A DNA stretch of 64,000 nucleotides from Micromonospora coriariae (GTDB lineage: Bacteria > Actinomycetota > Actinomycetes > Mycobacteriales > Micromonosporaceae): contig NZ_LT607412.1 in the NCBI RefSeq assembly GCF_900091455.1, positions 5,456,001 to 5,520,000 on the forward strand, in the 5' to 3' direction. Below, in pieces: positions 24,689-34,592 of this stretch; positions within the stretch are counted from its first letter, which is position 1; the number at the start of each line of letters is the position of its first letter. The notes beneath the pieces are model-generated. The model did not search any database. It had not been told where the DNA came from and saw only the letters and a list, made by a program, of their open reading frames with translations. The position numbers and the translations under genes are program-made.

Positions 24689-26208
24689 CCGCCGACCCAC
24701 CAGGTACGGACGGCGCTCCGCTGCTGGTACTCGACGGCGTGACGAAGTCCTTCGGGGCCGTCGCCGCGCTGCGTGGGGTGCACCTGGCGCTGCACGCCGG
24801 CGAGGCCCACGCCCTGGTCGGCGAGAACGGGGCGGGCAAGTCCACCCTGGTGAAGATCCTGGCCGGCGCGCACCCGCCGGACGCCGGCGAGATGACCCTG
24901 GACGGGCGACCACTGCGGGTGCGCGGTCCCGCCGACGCCCGGGCCGCCGGCATCGCGGTCATCTACCAGGAGCCGACACTCTTTCCGGATCTGTCCGTGG
25001 CGGAGAACATCTTCATGGGCCGCCAGCCGCTTCGCGGCCTGCGCCGCATCGACAGCGCGGCGATGCACCGCGATGCCGAGCGGCTGTTCCAGCGGCTCGG
25101 CGTCCGGATCGACCCGACCCGCCCCGCCCGGGGGCTCTCCATCGCCGACCAGCAGCTCGTCGAGATCGCCAAGGCGATCTCCTTCGACGCCCGCGTCCTG
25201 GTCATGGACGAGCCCACCGCCGCGCTCTCCGGTGTGGAGGTCGAGCGGCTCTTCGCGGTCGCCCGATCGCTGTGCGAACGCGGTGCGGCGGTGCTGTTCA
25301 TCTCGCACCGGTTCGACGAGGTGTTCGACCTCTGCCACCGCGTCACAGTGCTGCGCGACGGCGCCTGGGTCTCCACTGATCGAGCCGCCGACCTCACCGT
25401 CAACGAGGTGGTGCGGCGCATGGTGGGCCGGGACGTCTCGTCGCTCTACCCCAAGCAGGCCGCCGAGCTGCGCGACACACTGCTCGAGGTCCGTGGGCTG
25501 ACCCGGTCCGGCGTCTTCACCGACGTCTCGTTCTCGGTCCGGGGAGGGGAGATCGTCGCGCTCGCCGGGCTGGTCGGCGCCGGCCGCAGCGAGGTCGCCC
25601 GCGCGGTCTTCGGCATCGACCGCTATGACGCGGGCGAGGTGCTGGTGGCCGGACGAGGTGTCCCGGCGGGCACGCCGGGCCGGGCCATCGCCGCCGGCAT
25701 GGCGCTGGTCCCCGAGGACCGGCGGCAGCAGGGCCTGGTCATGGAGCTGTCGGTGGAGCGCAACGCGACGCTGGCCCGCCGTCGGGCGCTGAGCCGACTC
25801 GGTCTCCTGCTCGGCGGCGCGGAGCGCGCCGAGGCCCGCAGTTGGACGCGGCGGTTGCAGGTGAAGGCCGCCCGGCTCAACGCCCCGGTGGCGACCCTCT
25901 CCGGCGGCAACCAGCAGAAGGTGGTGCTCGCCAAGTGGCTGGCCACCGAACCACGGATCCTGATCATCGACGAGCCCACCCGTGGCATCGACGTCGGCAC
26001 CAAGTCCGAGGTGCACCGGCTGCTCTCGGAGCTGGCCGGCGAGGGACTGGCCATCCTCATGATCAGCAGCGAACTGCCCGAGGTGCTCGGCATGGCCGAC
26101 CGGGTCCTGGTCATGCACGAGGGGCGACTGGTCCGCGAGCTGTCCCGGGCCGAGGCGGACGAGACCTCCATCATGTTCGCCGCCACCGGTCAAGGAGTGC
26201 CCGCATGA
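24685..26208 (+). CDS. Sugar ABC importer ATPase (rhamnose type), two ABC domains
   Basis: 507 residues with tandem nucleotide-binding domains, the build of monosaccharide importers of the RbsA/XylG class. The first half has Walker [10 protein letters not shown] and the signature-like [13 protein letters not shown]; the second has [13 protein letters not shown] and a Walker B ending [10 protein letters not shown]. It powers the two permeases downstream. ATG at 24685 lies after AGGAGGGG. First gene of a co-directional run extending to lutC at 37431; rhamnose specificity follows from the enzymes it is grouped with. Confidence 0.87.
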   Translation: MTADPPGTDGAPLLVLDGVTKSFGAVAALRGVHLALHAGEAHALVGENGAGKSTLVKILAGAHPPDAGEMTLDGRPLRVRGPADARAAGIAVIYQEPTLFPDLSVAENIFMGRQPLRGLRRIDSAAMHRDAERLFQRLGVRIDPTRPARGLSIADQQLVEIAKAISFDARVLVMDEPTAALSGVEVERLFAVARSLCERGAAVLFISHRFDEVFDLCHRVTVLRDGAWVSTDRAADLTVNEVVRRMVGRDVSSLYPKQAAELRDTLLEVRGLTRSGVFTDVSFSVRGGEIVALAGLVGAGRSEVARAVFGIDRYDAGEVLVAGRGVPAGTPGRAIAAGMALVPEDRRQQGLVMELSVERNATLARRRALSRLGLLLGGAERAEARSWTRRLQVKAARLNAPVATLSGGNQQKVVLAKWLATEPRILIIDEPTRGIDVGTKSEVHRLLSELAGEGLAILMISSELPEVLGMADRVLVMHEGRLVRELSRAEADETSIMFAATGQGVPA

Positions 26209-27266
26209 GCCGCACCGACACCGGCGCGCCCGAGCAGGTCGCCGGGAACGCCCCGACCGACCCCGGCCGGCAGCGCAGCGGCCTCACCGAGCGGCTGCTC
26301 GCCGTACGCGAGCTGAGCCTGCTGATCGCCCTCGGACTGCTGGTCCTGGTGACCACCGTGCGCAACGACCGGTTCCTGAGCGGCCAGAGCGTCAAGGACC
26401 TGCTGCTGGGCTGCGCGATCCTGGTGATCCTGGCGGTCGGGCAGACCCTGATCATCGTCACCCGCAACGTCGACCTCTCCGTCGGCTCGATCCTGGGTCT
26501 GGTCGCGTTCGCCACCGGCTCACTGTTCCTCACCGCGCCCGGCACCCCGTGGCCCGTGGCGCTCGCCCTGGGTGTCGCGCTGGGCGCGCTCTGCGGCGTG
26601 GTCAACGGCGGCCTGATCGCGGTGGCCCGGGTGCCCGCACTGGTCATCACCCTGGGCACCCTCTACGCCTTCCGCGGCGTCGACTACTACTGGGCGTCCG
26701 GCCGGCAGATCAACGCCGCCGACATGCCCCCGTCGTTCCTGCGGCTGGGCAACCAGACCGTGCTCGGCGTACCCGTGCTGTTCCTCGTCGCGCTGGTCGT
26801 CGTCGCCGCGGTCGGCTACTACCTGCGTTCGTACCGCAGCGGCCGTGAGCTGTACGCGATCGGCTCCGAACCGGCCGCCGCCCGGCTCTCCGGCATCCCG
26901 GTGGGCCGGCGGGTGTTCGCCGTGTTCGTCGCCAACGGCGCGCTGGCCGGCCTCGCCGGCGTGCTCTACGCGGCCCGGTTCGGCACCCTCGACGCGGCCG
27001 CCGGCACCGGCCTGGAACTCCAGGTCGTCGCCGCCGCCGTGGTCGGCGGGGTGGCGATCTTCGGCGGCAGCGGCAGCGCCTACGGCGCGGCGCTCGGGGC
27101 GGTGCTGCTGACCACGATCGGCAGCTCGCTCGCCGTCCTGCGCATCGACCCGTTCTGGCAGCAGGCCGTGGTCGGCGCGCTCATCCTCGCCGCCATCGGG
27201 CTGGACCGGCTCCTGGCCCTGCGGGTGGCGGCCCGGCTCCGAGGGAGAAGCGCCCATGGCGCATGA
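26205..27266 (+). CDS. Rhamnose-type ABC permease 1
   Basis: 353-residue inner-membrane permease of the RbsC/BPD_transp_2 family with about 8-10 hydrophobic segments. The family loop [15 protein letters not shown] and [14 protein letters not shown] are present. ATG at 26205 overlaps the ATPase stop as ATGA. It pairs with the next permease, forming a heterodimeric channel. Confidence 0.86.
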   Translation: MSRTDTGAPEQVAGNAPTDPGRQRSGLTERLLAVRELSLLIALGLLVLVTTVRNDRFLSGQSVKDLLLGCAILVILAVGQTLIIVTRNVDLSVGSILGLVAFATGSLFLTAPGTPWPVALALGVALGALCGVVNGGLIAVARVPALVITLGTLYAFRGVDYYWASGRQINAADMPPSFLRLGNQTVLGVPVLFLVALVVVAAVGYYLRSYRSGRELYAIGSEPAAARLSGIPVGRRVFAVFVANGALAGLAGVLYAARFGTLDAAAGTGLELQVVAAAVVGGVAIFGGSGSAYGAALGAVLLTTIGSSLAVLRIDPFWQQAVVGALILAAIGLDRLLALRVAARLRGRSAHGA

Positions 27267-28311
27267 CAGCCTGTACGCCGCACCGCCCACCGTCGAGCCC
27301 GAGCCCGGCGCGGGCCGACTCGCCACCCTGCGCGGGCTGCTCGGCTCCTGGGACGCGGTGATCGTCGGCGCCCTCGTGGTGGCGGTGCTGGTCGCCGGGC
27401 TGACCGTGGAGAACTTCGCCACCGGCCGCAACGCCCAGTTCCTGCTGCTCGACCTGGTGCCGCTGGCGCTCATCGCGCTGCCGATGACCCTGATCGTGAT
27501 CACCGGGGAGATCGACCTCTCGGTGGCCAGCATGGTCGGCCTGTGCAGCACGCTGATGGGGCAGCTCTGGCTCTCCAGCGGACTGTCACTGGAGCTCATC
27601 TGCGTCCTGGTAGTGCTGCTCGGCGCGGTGCTCGGCGCGGTGAACGGCCTCTTCGTCACCGGCTTCGGCCTGCCGTCGCTGGCGGTCACCATCGGCACGC
27701 TGGCCCTCTACCGGGGGCTGTCCTTCGTGGTGCTCGGCGACCAGGCGGTCGCGGACTTTCCGGCCGACTGGACCGCCGCCGTGGTGCGGAACATCCCCGG
27801 CACGTCGATCCCGGTCGTGCTGGTCCCGCTGCTGCTGCTCGCGCTGGTCTTCGGGGTCGTGCTGCACGCCACCCCGGCCGGACGGGCGCTCTACGCCATG
27901 GGCAACAACGACCAGGCCGCCACGTTCACCGGCGTCTCGGTGGCCCGGACGAAGTTCTGGCTCTTCGTGGTCTCCGGTGCCGTGTGCGGGCTGGTCGGCA
28001 TCTTCTGGACCCTGCGGTACGCCAGCGCCCGCGGCGACAACGCCACAGGTCTGGAGTTGACGGTGGTCACCGCAGTGCTGCTCGGTGGTGTCTCGATCTT
28101 CGGCGGTCGGGGTGCCCTGCTCGGTGTGCTGGCCGGCGTCCTGCTCCTCGGCGTCCTGCGCAACGCCTTGCAGCTCGCCGACGTCGACGCCAACGCGCTG
28201 ACGATCGTCACCGGCACCCTGCTCATCGCATCCGTGGTGCTGCCCAACGCCGTCGCGGACATCCGCGCCCGGCTGCACCGTCGACGACAGCGGCACCCGG
28301 TCGCTTCGTGA
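27256..28311 (+). CDS. Rhamnose-type ABC permease 2
   Basis: 351-residue membrane protein of the same family, overlapping the first permease by 11 bases. Characteristic stretches are GEIDLSVASMVGL and LLGGVSIFGGRGALLG. About eight to ten membrane helices. Its ribosome site lies inside the preceding gene (GGGAGAAGCGCCC before ATG). Confidence 0.86.
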   Translation: MAHDSLYAAPPTVEPEPGAGRLATLRGLLGSWDAVIVGALVVAVLVAGLTVENFATGRNAQFLLLDLVPLALIALPMTLIVITGEIDLSVASMVGLCSTLMGQLWLSSGLSLELICVLVVLLGAVLGAVNGLFVTGFGLPSLAVTIGTLALYRGLSFVVLGDQAVADFPADWTAAVVRNIPGTSIPVVLVPLLLLALVFGVVLHATPAGRALYAMGNNDQAATFTGVSVARTKFWLFVVSGAVCGLVGIFWTLRYASARGDNATGLELTVVTAVLLGGVSIFGGRGALLGVLAGVLLLGVLRNALQLADVDANALTIVTGTLLIASVVLPNAVADIRARLHRRRQRHPVAS

Positions 28312-28348
28312 CGTCCCCCGCTCACCAACCACCCCCGGAAGGATGACG

Positions 28349-29434
28349 ATGTCCGCATACCGCAGAGGCCTCCGTGTCGGGGCCACCGGCCTCACCCTCG
28401 CCGCACTGCTGCTCAGCGCCGCAGCGTGCGGCGGCACCACCCGGGACAACTCCGGCAACGACGCCGGTGGCGGCACCCAGGCGAGCGGCGCTGCCAATCC
28501 CGACGCCGCCATCAAGGAAGGGCTCAAGATCGCCTTTCTGCCGAAGCAGCTGAACAACCCCTACTTCACCGTCTCGGACAACGGCGGCAAGGACGCGGTC
28601 ACCGAGATCAAGGGTGAGTTCAAGGAGGTCGGCCCCTCCGAGGCCAGCGCCTCCTCCCAGGTCAGCTACATCAACACCCTGTCCCAGCAGGGCATGGACG
28701 TCATCGTCACCTCGGCCAACGACCCGAACGCCATCTGCGGGGCGCTGAACCAGGCGAAGGCGGCCGGCGCGAAGATCGTCACCTTCGACTCGGACACGAA
28801 GCCGGAGTGCCGGCAGATCTTCGTCAACCAGGTCACCGCCGAGGGCATCGCGGAGAACCAGGTCAAGCTGATCTCGCAGCAGATCGGTGGCGCGGGCGAG
28901 ATCGCGATCCTCTCCGCGACGGCCAACGCGACCAACCAGAACGCGTGGATCGCGCTGATGAAGGAAGAGCTGAAGAAGCCCGAGTACAGCAAGATCAAGC
29001 TGGTCACCGTGGCGTACGGCAACGACGACGACCAGAAGTCCTTCCAGGAGACCCAGGGACTGCTGCAGTCGTACCCCAACCTCAAGGGCATCATCTCGCC
29101 GACCACGGTCGGCGTCGCGGCCGCCGGGCGCTACCTCAGCGGGTCGCAGTACAAGGGCAAGGTCAAGTTGACCGGCCTGGGCACCCCGAACCAGATGCGC
29201 CAGTACGTCAAGGACGGCACCGTCGACGCGTTCGCCCTGTGGAGCCCGGCCGACCTGGGCTACCTGGCGGCGTACGCGGGCGCGGCGCTGGCCTCCGGCC
29301 AGATCACCGGCGCCGAGGGCGACAAGTTCAAGGCCGGCAAGCTCGGCGAGTTCACCGTCGGCAAGGACGGGGTTGTCATCCTCGGCCCGCCCACCGTCTT
29401 CGACAAGAGCAACATCGACCAGTTCCAGTTCTGA
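28349..29434 (+). CDS. Rhamnose-type ABC substrate-binding lipoprotein
   Basis: 361-residue extracellular sugar-binding protein of the Peripla_BP_4 class. The signal peptide ends in a lipobox-like AAAC (Cys about 27). The binding fold opens with LKIAFLPKQLNNPYF. ATG at 28349 is preferred over 28343 because GGAAGG sits 6 bases before it. It completes the importer. A very stable hairpin follows directly downstream, usual where the binding protein must be made in excess of the other operon products. Confidence 0.86.
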   Translation: MSAYRRGLRVGATGLTLAALLLSAAACGGTTRDNSGNDAGGGTQASGAANPDAAIKEGLKIAFLPKQLNNPYFTVSDNGGKDAVTEIKGEFKEVGPSEASASSQVSYINTLSQQGMDVIVTSANDPNAICGALNQAKAAGAKIVTFDSDTKPECRQIFVNQVTAEGIAENQVKLISQQIGGAGEIAILSATANATNQNAWIALMKEELKKPEYSKIKLVTVAYGNDDDQKSFQETQGLLQSYPNLKGIISPTTVGVAAAGRYLSGSQYKGKVKLTGLGTPNQMRQYVKDGTVDAFALWSPADLGYLAAYAGAALASGQITGAEGDKFKAGKLGEFTVGKDGVVILGPPTVFDKSNIDQFQF

Positions 29435-29442
29435 CCGCCCTT

Positions 29443-29477
29443 CCGGTCGGTGCGGCGGACACTGCCGCACCGACCGG
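29443..29477 (+). terminator. Intra-operon hairpin after binding-protein gene
   Basis: CCGGTCGGTGCGGC (29443-29456) pairs perfectly with GCCGCACCGACCGG (29464-29477), 14 base pairs and a 7-base loop. It lies between the binding-protein stop and rhaM. No T-run, so it may give partial termination or protect upstream mRNA. Confidence 0.7.
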
Positions 29478-29496
29478 GGGAGCCGACGGGAGAACC

Positions 29497-29874
29497 ATGC
29501 CCCGCGTCTGCTTCACCCTCCAGGTCGACCCCGACCGGCTGGACGAGTACCGCGCCCGCCACACGCGGGTCTGGCCGGAGATGCTCGCCGCCCTGGCCGA
29601 GAGCGGGTGGCACGACTACTCGCTCTTCCTGCGCGAGGACGGCCTGCTCGTGGGCTACCTGGTCACCGACGACTTCGCGGCGGCACAGGCCGCCATGCAG
29701 ACCAGCGACGTCAACGCCCGCTGGCAGGCGGAGATGGCGCCCTACTTCGTCGGCCTCGACCAGGGCGCCGCCGACCAGGCCATCCGACCGCTGGCCGAGG
29801 TCTTCAACCTTGAGGCGCAACTCAGCGCAGAGCGTGAGACGCGGCTCGCCGCAGAGACGGGAGACACCCCATGA
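29497..29874 (+). CDS. rhaM: L-rhamnose mutarotase
   Basis: 125 residues; interconverts alpha and beta anomers of L-rhamnose. Family features are the N-terminal RVCFTLQVDPDRLDEYRARH, the WPEML motif, and GWHDYSLFL. It has a C-terminal tail of about 15 residues beyond the usual 104-110. ATG at 29497 follows GGGAGAACC. It overlaps rhaI by 4 bases. Confidence 0.88.
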   Translation: MPRVCFTLQVDPDRLDEYRARHTRVWPEMLAALAESGWHDYSLFLREDGLLVGYLVTDDFAAAQAAMQTSDVNARWQAEMAPYFVGLDQGAADQAIRPLAEVFNLEAQLSAERETRLAAETGDTP

Positions 29875-31052
29875 CGCAGCCCGACGCGCAGACCCTCGAG
29901 CGGGTCCGGTCAGCACTGCGCGCGCAGCGCATCGAGACCCCGTCCTGGGCGTACGCCAACTCCGGCACCCGGTTCAAGGTGTTCGCGCAGGAGGGTGTGC
30001 CCCGCAACCCGTACGAGAAGGTCGCCGACGCCGCGGTGGTGCACCGGCTCACCGGCGTGGCGCCGACGGTGGCCCTGCACATCCCGTGGGACCGCGTCGA
30101 CGACTACGCCGACCTGGCCGGGTACGCGACCGACCACGGGGTCGGCCTGGGCGCGATCAACGCCAACGTCTTTCAGGACAACGACTACAAGCTGGGCAGT
30201 GTCACCAACCCGGATCCGGGTGTGCGCCGCAAGGCCATCGACCACCTGCTCGAGTGCGTGGACATCATGGACCGCACCGGCTCGCGGGACCTCAAGCTCT
30301 GGTTCTCCGACGGGACCAACTACCCCGGCCAGGACGACCTCCGCGCGCGGCAGGACCGGCTCGCGGCGGCGCTGCGCGAGACGTACGACCGGCTCGGCGA
30401 CGGCCAACGGCTGCTGCTGGAGTACAAGCTGTTCGAGCCGGCCTTCTACGCCACCGACGTGCCGGACTGGGGCACCGCGTACGCGCACTGCCTGGAGTTG
30501 GGCCCGAAGGCGCAGGTGGTCATCGACACCGGGCACCACGCGCCGGGCACGAACATCGAGTTCATCGTGGCGTTCCTGCTGCGCGCCGGGAAGCTCGGCG
30601 CCTTCGACTTCAACTCCCGCTTCTACGCCGACGACGACCTGATGGTCGGCTCGGCGGACCCGTTCCAGCTGTTCCGGATCATGCACGAGATCGTCCGGGG
30701 CGACGCGTTGGCGCCGGAGGCCGGCATCGCGTTCATGCTCGACCAGTGTCACAACATCGAGCCGAAGATCCCGGCCATCATCCGTTCGGTGCTCAACGTG
30801 CAGGAGGCCACGGCCAAGGCGTTGCTCGTCGACCCGGACGCGCTGGCCGAAGCGCAGCGGGCCGGCGATGTGCTCGCCGCCAACGCCGTGCTGATGGACG
30901 CGTACAACACCGACGTGCGGCCGCTGCTCGCCGAGCTTCGTACGGACCTGGGCCTGGACCCGGACCCGATGGCCGCGTACGCCCGCTCCGGCTACTTCGA
31001 GAAGATCCGCGCCGAACGAGCCGACGGCCAGCAGGCCGGCTGGGGCGCCTGA
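29871..31052 (+). CDS. rhaI: L-rhamnose isomerase
   Basis: 393 residues; converts L-rhamnose to L-rhamnulose in a metal-dependent TIM barrel. It belongs to the RhaI type (Pseudomonas stutzeri-like) rather than E. coli RhaA. Conserved stretches include WAYANSGTRFKVFAQEG at the N-terminus, WFSDGTNYPGQ, LEYKLFEPAFY with a metal-ligand glutamate, and VVIDTGHHAPGTN. Overlaps rhaM by ATGA. Confidence 0.9.
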   Translation: MTQPDAQTLERVRSALRAQRIETPSWAYANSGTRFKVFAQEGVPRNPYEKVADAAVVHRLTGVAPTVALHIPWDRVDDYADLAGYATDHGVGLGAINANVFQDNDYKLGSVTNPDPGVRRKAIDHLLECVDIMDRTGSRDLKLWFSDGTNYPGQDDLRARQDRLAAALRETYDRLGDGQRLLLEYKLFEPAFYATDVPDWGTAYAHCLELGPKAQVVIDTGHHAPGTNIEFIVAFLLRAGKLGAFDFNSRFYADDDLMVGSADPFQLFRIMHEIVRGDALAPEAGIAFMLDQCHNIEPKIPAIIRSVLNVQEATAKALLVDPDALAEAQRAGDVLAANAVLMDAYNTDVRPLLAELRTDLGLDPDPMAAYARSGYFEKIRAERADGQQAGWGA

Positions 31053-31086
31053 CCACCACCGAACGCAGACTGGGGACGTGAGGACG

Positions 31087-33120
31087 ATGCAAGCCGAGGT
31101 TCAGGCGCTGATCGCGCGCAGCAACCGGCTCGGTGCCGATCCGACCACCACGAACTACGCCGGGGGAAACACCTCCGCCAAGGGTGCGGACACCGATCCG
31201 GTCACCGGCCGGCCCGTCGAGCTGCTGTGGGTCAAGGGCTCCGGTGGCGACCTCGGCACGCTAACCCGGGACGGCCTGGCCGCGCTGCGGCTGGACCGGC
31301 TCCGCGCCCTCGCCGCCGTCTACCCGGGCATCGAGCGCGAGGACGAGATGGTCGGCGCGTTCGACTACTGCCTGCACGGCCGTGGCGGCGCCGCGCCATC
31401 GATCGACACCGCGATGCACGGCCTGGTCGACGCGGCGCACGTCGACCACCTGCACCCCGATGCGGGCATCGCGATCGCCGCCGCCGCCGACGGGCCCGAG
31501 CTGACCAAGGAGGTCTTCGGCGACCGGGTGCTGTGGGTTCCGTGGCGGCGGCCCGGCTTCCAGCTCGGCCTGGACATCGCCGCCGTGGCGCGGGCCAACC
31601 CGCAGGCGATCGGCGTGATCCTCGGCGGACACGGCATCACCGCGTGGGGCGCGACCAGCGACGAGTGCGAACGCAACTCGCTGGAGATCATCCGAACCGC
31701 GCAGGCCTTCCTCGACGAGCGGGGCCGAGCCGAGCCGCTCGGCCCGGTCATCAGCGGTTACCTGCCGCTGCCGCCCGACGATCGACGGCGTCGGGCGGCG
31801 GCGCTGTTCCCTGTGCTGCGGGGCCTCGCGTCCACCGACCGACCGCAGGTCGGCCACTTCACCGACAGCGAGGTGGTGCTCGACTTCGTCGCGCGGGAGA
31901 AGCACCCCGCGCTCGCGGCCCTGGGCACCTCGTGCCCGGACCACTTCCTGCGTACCAAGGTCCGCCCGATGGTGCTCGACCTGCCGCCCACCGCCCCGAT
32001 CGAGGCCGTGATCGCCCGGCTCAGGGAGCTGCACACCGCCTACCGCGACGACTACCGCGCCTACTACGAGCGGCACGCCGGCCCGGACAGCCCTCCCATG
32101 CGCGGCGCCGACCCGGCCGTCGTCCTGGTGCCGGGTGTGGGCATGTTCAGCTTCGGGGCCAACAAACAGACCGCCCGGGTCGCCGGGGAGTTCTACGTCA
32201 ACGCCATAAACGTGATGCGCGGCGCGGAATCCGTGTCGCGGTACGCGCCGATCGACGAGGCCGAGAAGTTCCGGATCGAGTACTGGGCCCTGGAGGAGGC
32301 GAAGCTGCGGCGCATGCCGAAGCCCAAGCCCCTCGCCACCCGGATCGCGTTCGTCACCGGCGGTGGCTCGGGCATCGGCCGGGCGATAGCGCGGCGGCTC
32401 GCCGCGGAGGGCGCCTGCGTCGTGGTCGCCGACCGGAACGCGGAGGCGGCCGCCGCCGTCGCGGCGGAGATCGGCAGCGCCGACGTGGCGGTCCCGGTTG
32501 CCGCCGACGTCAGTGACGCGGACGCCGTCGCCCGTGCTCTGCGCGACGCGGTGCTCGCCTTCGGCGGGGTGGACCTGGTGGTCAACAACGCCGGGCTGTC
32601 GCTGTCCAAGTCGCTGCTGGAGACGACCGAGGCGGACTGGGACATCCAGCACGACGTGATGGCCAAGGGCTCCTTCCTCGTCTCCCGGGAGGCCGCGCGG
32701 GTGCTGCTGGCGCAGGGGATGGGTGGCGACATCGTCTACATCTCCAGCAAGAACTCCCTGTTCGCCGGCCCCAACAACGTGGCCTACGGAGCGGCCAAGG
32801 CCGACCAGGCGCACCAGGTCCGGCTGCTCGCCGCGGAGCTGGGCGGCCACGGCATCCGGGTCAACGGCGTCAACCCGGACGGGGTGGTCCGCGGCTCGGG
32901 CATCTTCGCCGGCGGTTGGGGTGCCAAGCGGGCAGCCGTCTACGGCGTGCCGGAGGAGAAGCTCGGCGAGTTCTACGCCCAGCGCACGCTGCTCAAGCGT
33001 GAGGTGTTGCCCGAGCACGTCGCCAACGCCGTCTTCGTGCTCACCGGCGGGGAGTTGTCCCATACGACGGGGTTGCACATCCCGGTGGACGCCGGCGTCG
33101 CCGCGGCCTTCCTGCGCTGA
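31087..33120 (+). CDS. Bifunctional rhamnulose-1-phosphate aldolase / short-chain dehydrogenase
   Basis: 677 residues. About 1-415 is a class II aldolase/adducin domain (HVDHLHPDAG histidines, GGHGITAWG); about 420-677 a short-chain dehydrogenase with GGGSGIGRAIARRL and catalytic YGAAK. In known RhaEW-type fusions the first half splits L-rhamnulose-1-phosphate into DHAP and L-lactaldehyde and the second oxidises the lactaldehyde to L-lactate. ATG at 31087 is chosen with GTGAGG before it; GTG at 31078 would add three residues. Lactate is then handled by the lut genes downstream. Confidence 0.87.
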   Translation: MQAEVQALIARSNRLGADPTTTNYAGGNTSAKGADTDPVTGRPVELLWVKGSGGDLGTLTRDGLAALRLDRLRALAAVYPGIEREDEMVGAFDYCLHGRGGAAPSIDTAMHGLVDAAHVDHLHPDAGIAIAAAADGPELTKEVFGDRVLWVPWRRPGFQLGLDIAAVARANPQAIGVILGGHGITAWGATSDECERNSLEIIRTAQAFLDERGRAEPLGPVISGYLPLPPDDRRRRAAALFPVLRGLASTDRPQVGHFTDSEVVLDFVAREKHPALAALGTSCPDHFLRTKVRPMVLDLPPTAPIEAVIARLRELHTAYRDDYRAYYERHAGPDSPPMRGADPAVVLVPGVGMFSFGANKQTARVAGEFYVNAINVMRGAESVSRYAPIDEAEKFRIEYWALEEAKLRRMPKPKPLATRIAFVTGGGSGIGRAIARRLAAEGACVVVADRNAEAAAAVAAEIGSADVAVPVAADVSDADAVARALRDAVLAFGGVDLVVNNAGLSLSKSLLETTEADWDIQHDVMAKGSFLVSREAARVLLAQGMGGDIVYISSKNSLFAGPNNVAYGAAKADQAHQVRLLAAELGGHGIRVNGVNPDGVVRGSGIFAGGWGAKRAAVYGVPEEKLGEFYAQRTLLKREVLPEHVANAVFVLTGGELSHTTGLHIPVDAGVAAAFLR

Positions 33121-33147
33121 GCACGGTTCGCCGGAAAGGAGGACGAC

Positions 33148-34590
33148 GTGGGCAGCGGGTCCGTGCACCTCGCCGCCGTGGACCTGGGCGCCTCCAGCGG
33201 CCGGGTGATGGTCGGCCGCGTCGAGCCTGGACGCTTGGAGCTCACCGAGGCGCACCGGTTCCGCAACGATCCGGTGCGGGTGGCCGGCACCCTGCACTGG
33301 GACGTCCTGGCGCTGTACCGCGGCGTCCTGGACGGCCTGCGTGCCGCCGGCCCCGTCGCCAGCATCGGCGTCGACACCTGGGCGGTGGACTACGGGCTGC
33401 TCGACGCGACGGGCGCTCTGCTCGGCAACCCGGTGCACTACCGGGACGGCCGCACCGAGGGCGTCGGCGACCGGGTGGCCAAGCAGCTGGGCCAGGAGCG
33501 GCTGTACGCCACGACCGGGTTGCAGCACCTGCCGTTCAACACCCTCTACCAGCTCGTCGCCGCGGCCGGTACGCCTCAGCTCGACCTGGCGCACCGCCTG
33601 CTGCTGATCCCGGACCTCATCGCGTACTGGCTCACCGGCGAGATCGGCGCCGAGATCACCAACGCCTCCACCACCCAGCTGTACGACCTGCGCCGCCGAA
33701 CCTGGGCGACCGACCTGATGCTCGACGCGGGAATCCGCTGCGAGCTGTTCCCGCCACTGCGAGAGCCGGGCACGCGGATCGGCCCGGTGCTGCCCGCGCT
33801 GGACCTGCCCGGAGAACCCGCAGTCGTGGCCGTGGGGTCCCACGACACCGCGTCCGCCGTGGTGGGCGTACCGGCGGCGGGTGAGCACTTCGCCTACATC
33901 TCCTGCGGCACCTGGTCGCTCGTCGGGGTCGAACTCGCGGCGCCGGTCCTCAGCGCGGCGAGCCGGCGGGCCAACTTCACAAACGAGTCCGGGGTGGACG
34001 GCACGATCCGCTACCTGCGCAACGTGATGGGTCTGTGGCCACTGCAGGAATCGCTGCGCGCCTGGGGCACCACGGACCTGCCCGCCCTGCTCCGGCAGGC
34101 GGCCGGGCAACCCGCGTTCCGCTCGGTCGTGGACCCGGACGACCCCGCGTTCCTGCCACCGGGTGACATGCCGGCGCGCATCGCCGACGCCTGCCGTCGT
34201 ACCGGCGAGCCGGTGCCGGCCACCCCGGCGGCGACCGTCCGGTGCATCCTCGACAGCCTCGCGCTGGCGCACCGGCGCGCGGTCCGGCAGGCGCAACTGC
34301 TCGCCGGTCGGCACGTCGACGCGGTGCATGTCGTCGGCGGCGGAGCACGCAACGACCTGCTGTGCCAGCTCACTGCCGATGCGTGCGGTCTGCCCGTGCT
34401 CGCGGGGCCGGTGGAGGCCACCGCGCTGGGTAATGTTCTGGTGCAGGCCCGCGCCCTCGGCGTCGTCGGCGGCGACCTGGCGGCGCTGCGGGCCGTGCTG
34501 CGCGACACGCAACAGATCCTGCGGTACGAGCCACGCGCCACGCAGACGGCCTGGCGGGCCGCTGCCCGGCGCCTCGGATGGGAGGACTGA
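33148..34590 (+). CDS. rhaB: Rhamnulokinase
   Basis: 480-residue FGGY-family kinase phosphorylating L-rhamnulose at O1. The N-terminal ATPase motif is AAVDLGASSGRVMVG; TWAVDYGLLD carries the likely catalytic aspartate; YISCGTWSLVG and VVGGGARNDLLCQL are typical of the C-terminal domain. Starts GTG after GGAAAGGAGG. It sits between the aldolase and lut genes in the same orientation. Confidence 0.9.
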   Translation: MGSGSVHLAAVDLGASSGRVMVGRVEPGRLELTEAHRFRNDPVRVAGTLHWDVLALYRGVLDGLRAAGPVASIGVDTWAVDYGLLDATGALLGNPVHYRDGRTEGVGDRVAKQLGQERLYATTGLQHLPFNTLYQLVAAAGTPQLDLAHRLLLIPDLIAYWLTGEIGAEITNASTTQLYDLRRRTWATDLMLDAGIRCELFPPLREPGTRIGPVLPALDLPGEPAVVAVGSHDTASAVVGVPAAGEHFAYISCGTWSLVGVELAAPVLSAASRRANFTNESGVDGTIRYLRNVMGLWPLQESLRAWGTTDLPALLRQAAGQPAFRSVVDPDDPAFLPPGDMPARIADACRRTGEPVPATPAATVRCILDSLALAHRRAVRQAQLLAGRHVDAVHVVGGGARNDLLCQLTADACGLPVLAGPVEATALGNVLVQARALGVVGGDLAALRAVLRDTQQILRYEPRATQTAWRAAARRLGWED

Positions 34591-34592
34591 GT

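Noticed and set aside
31261..34512. 1083-codon open frame on the minus strand
   Set aside because: Antisense to the aldolase fusion and rhaB, both with clear motifs; composition (Gly, Arg, Val, His rich) is typical of shadow translation in high-GC DNA.
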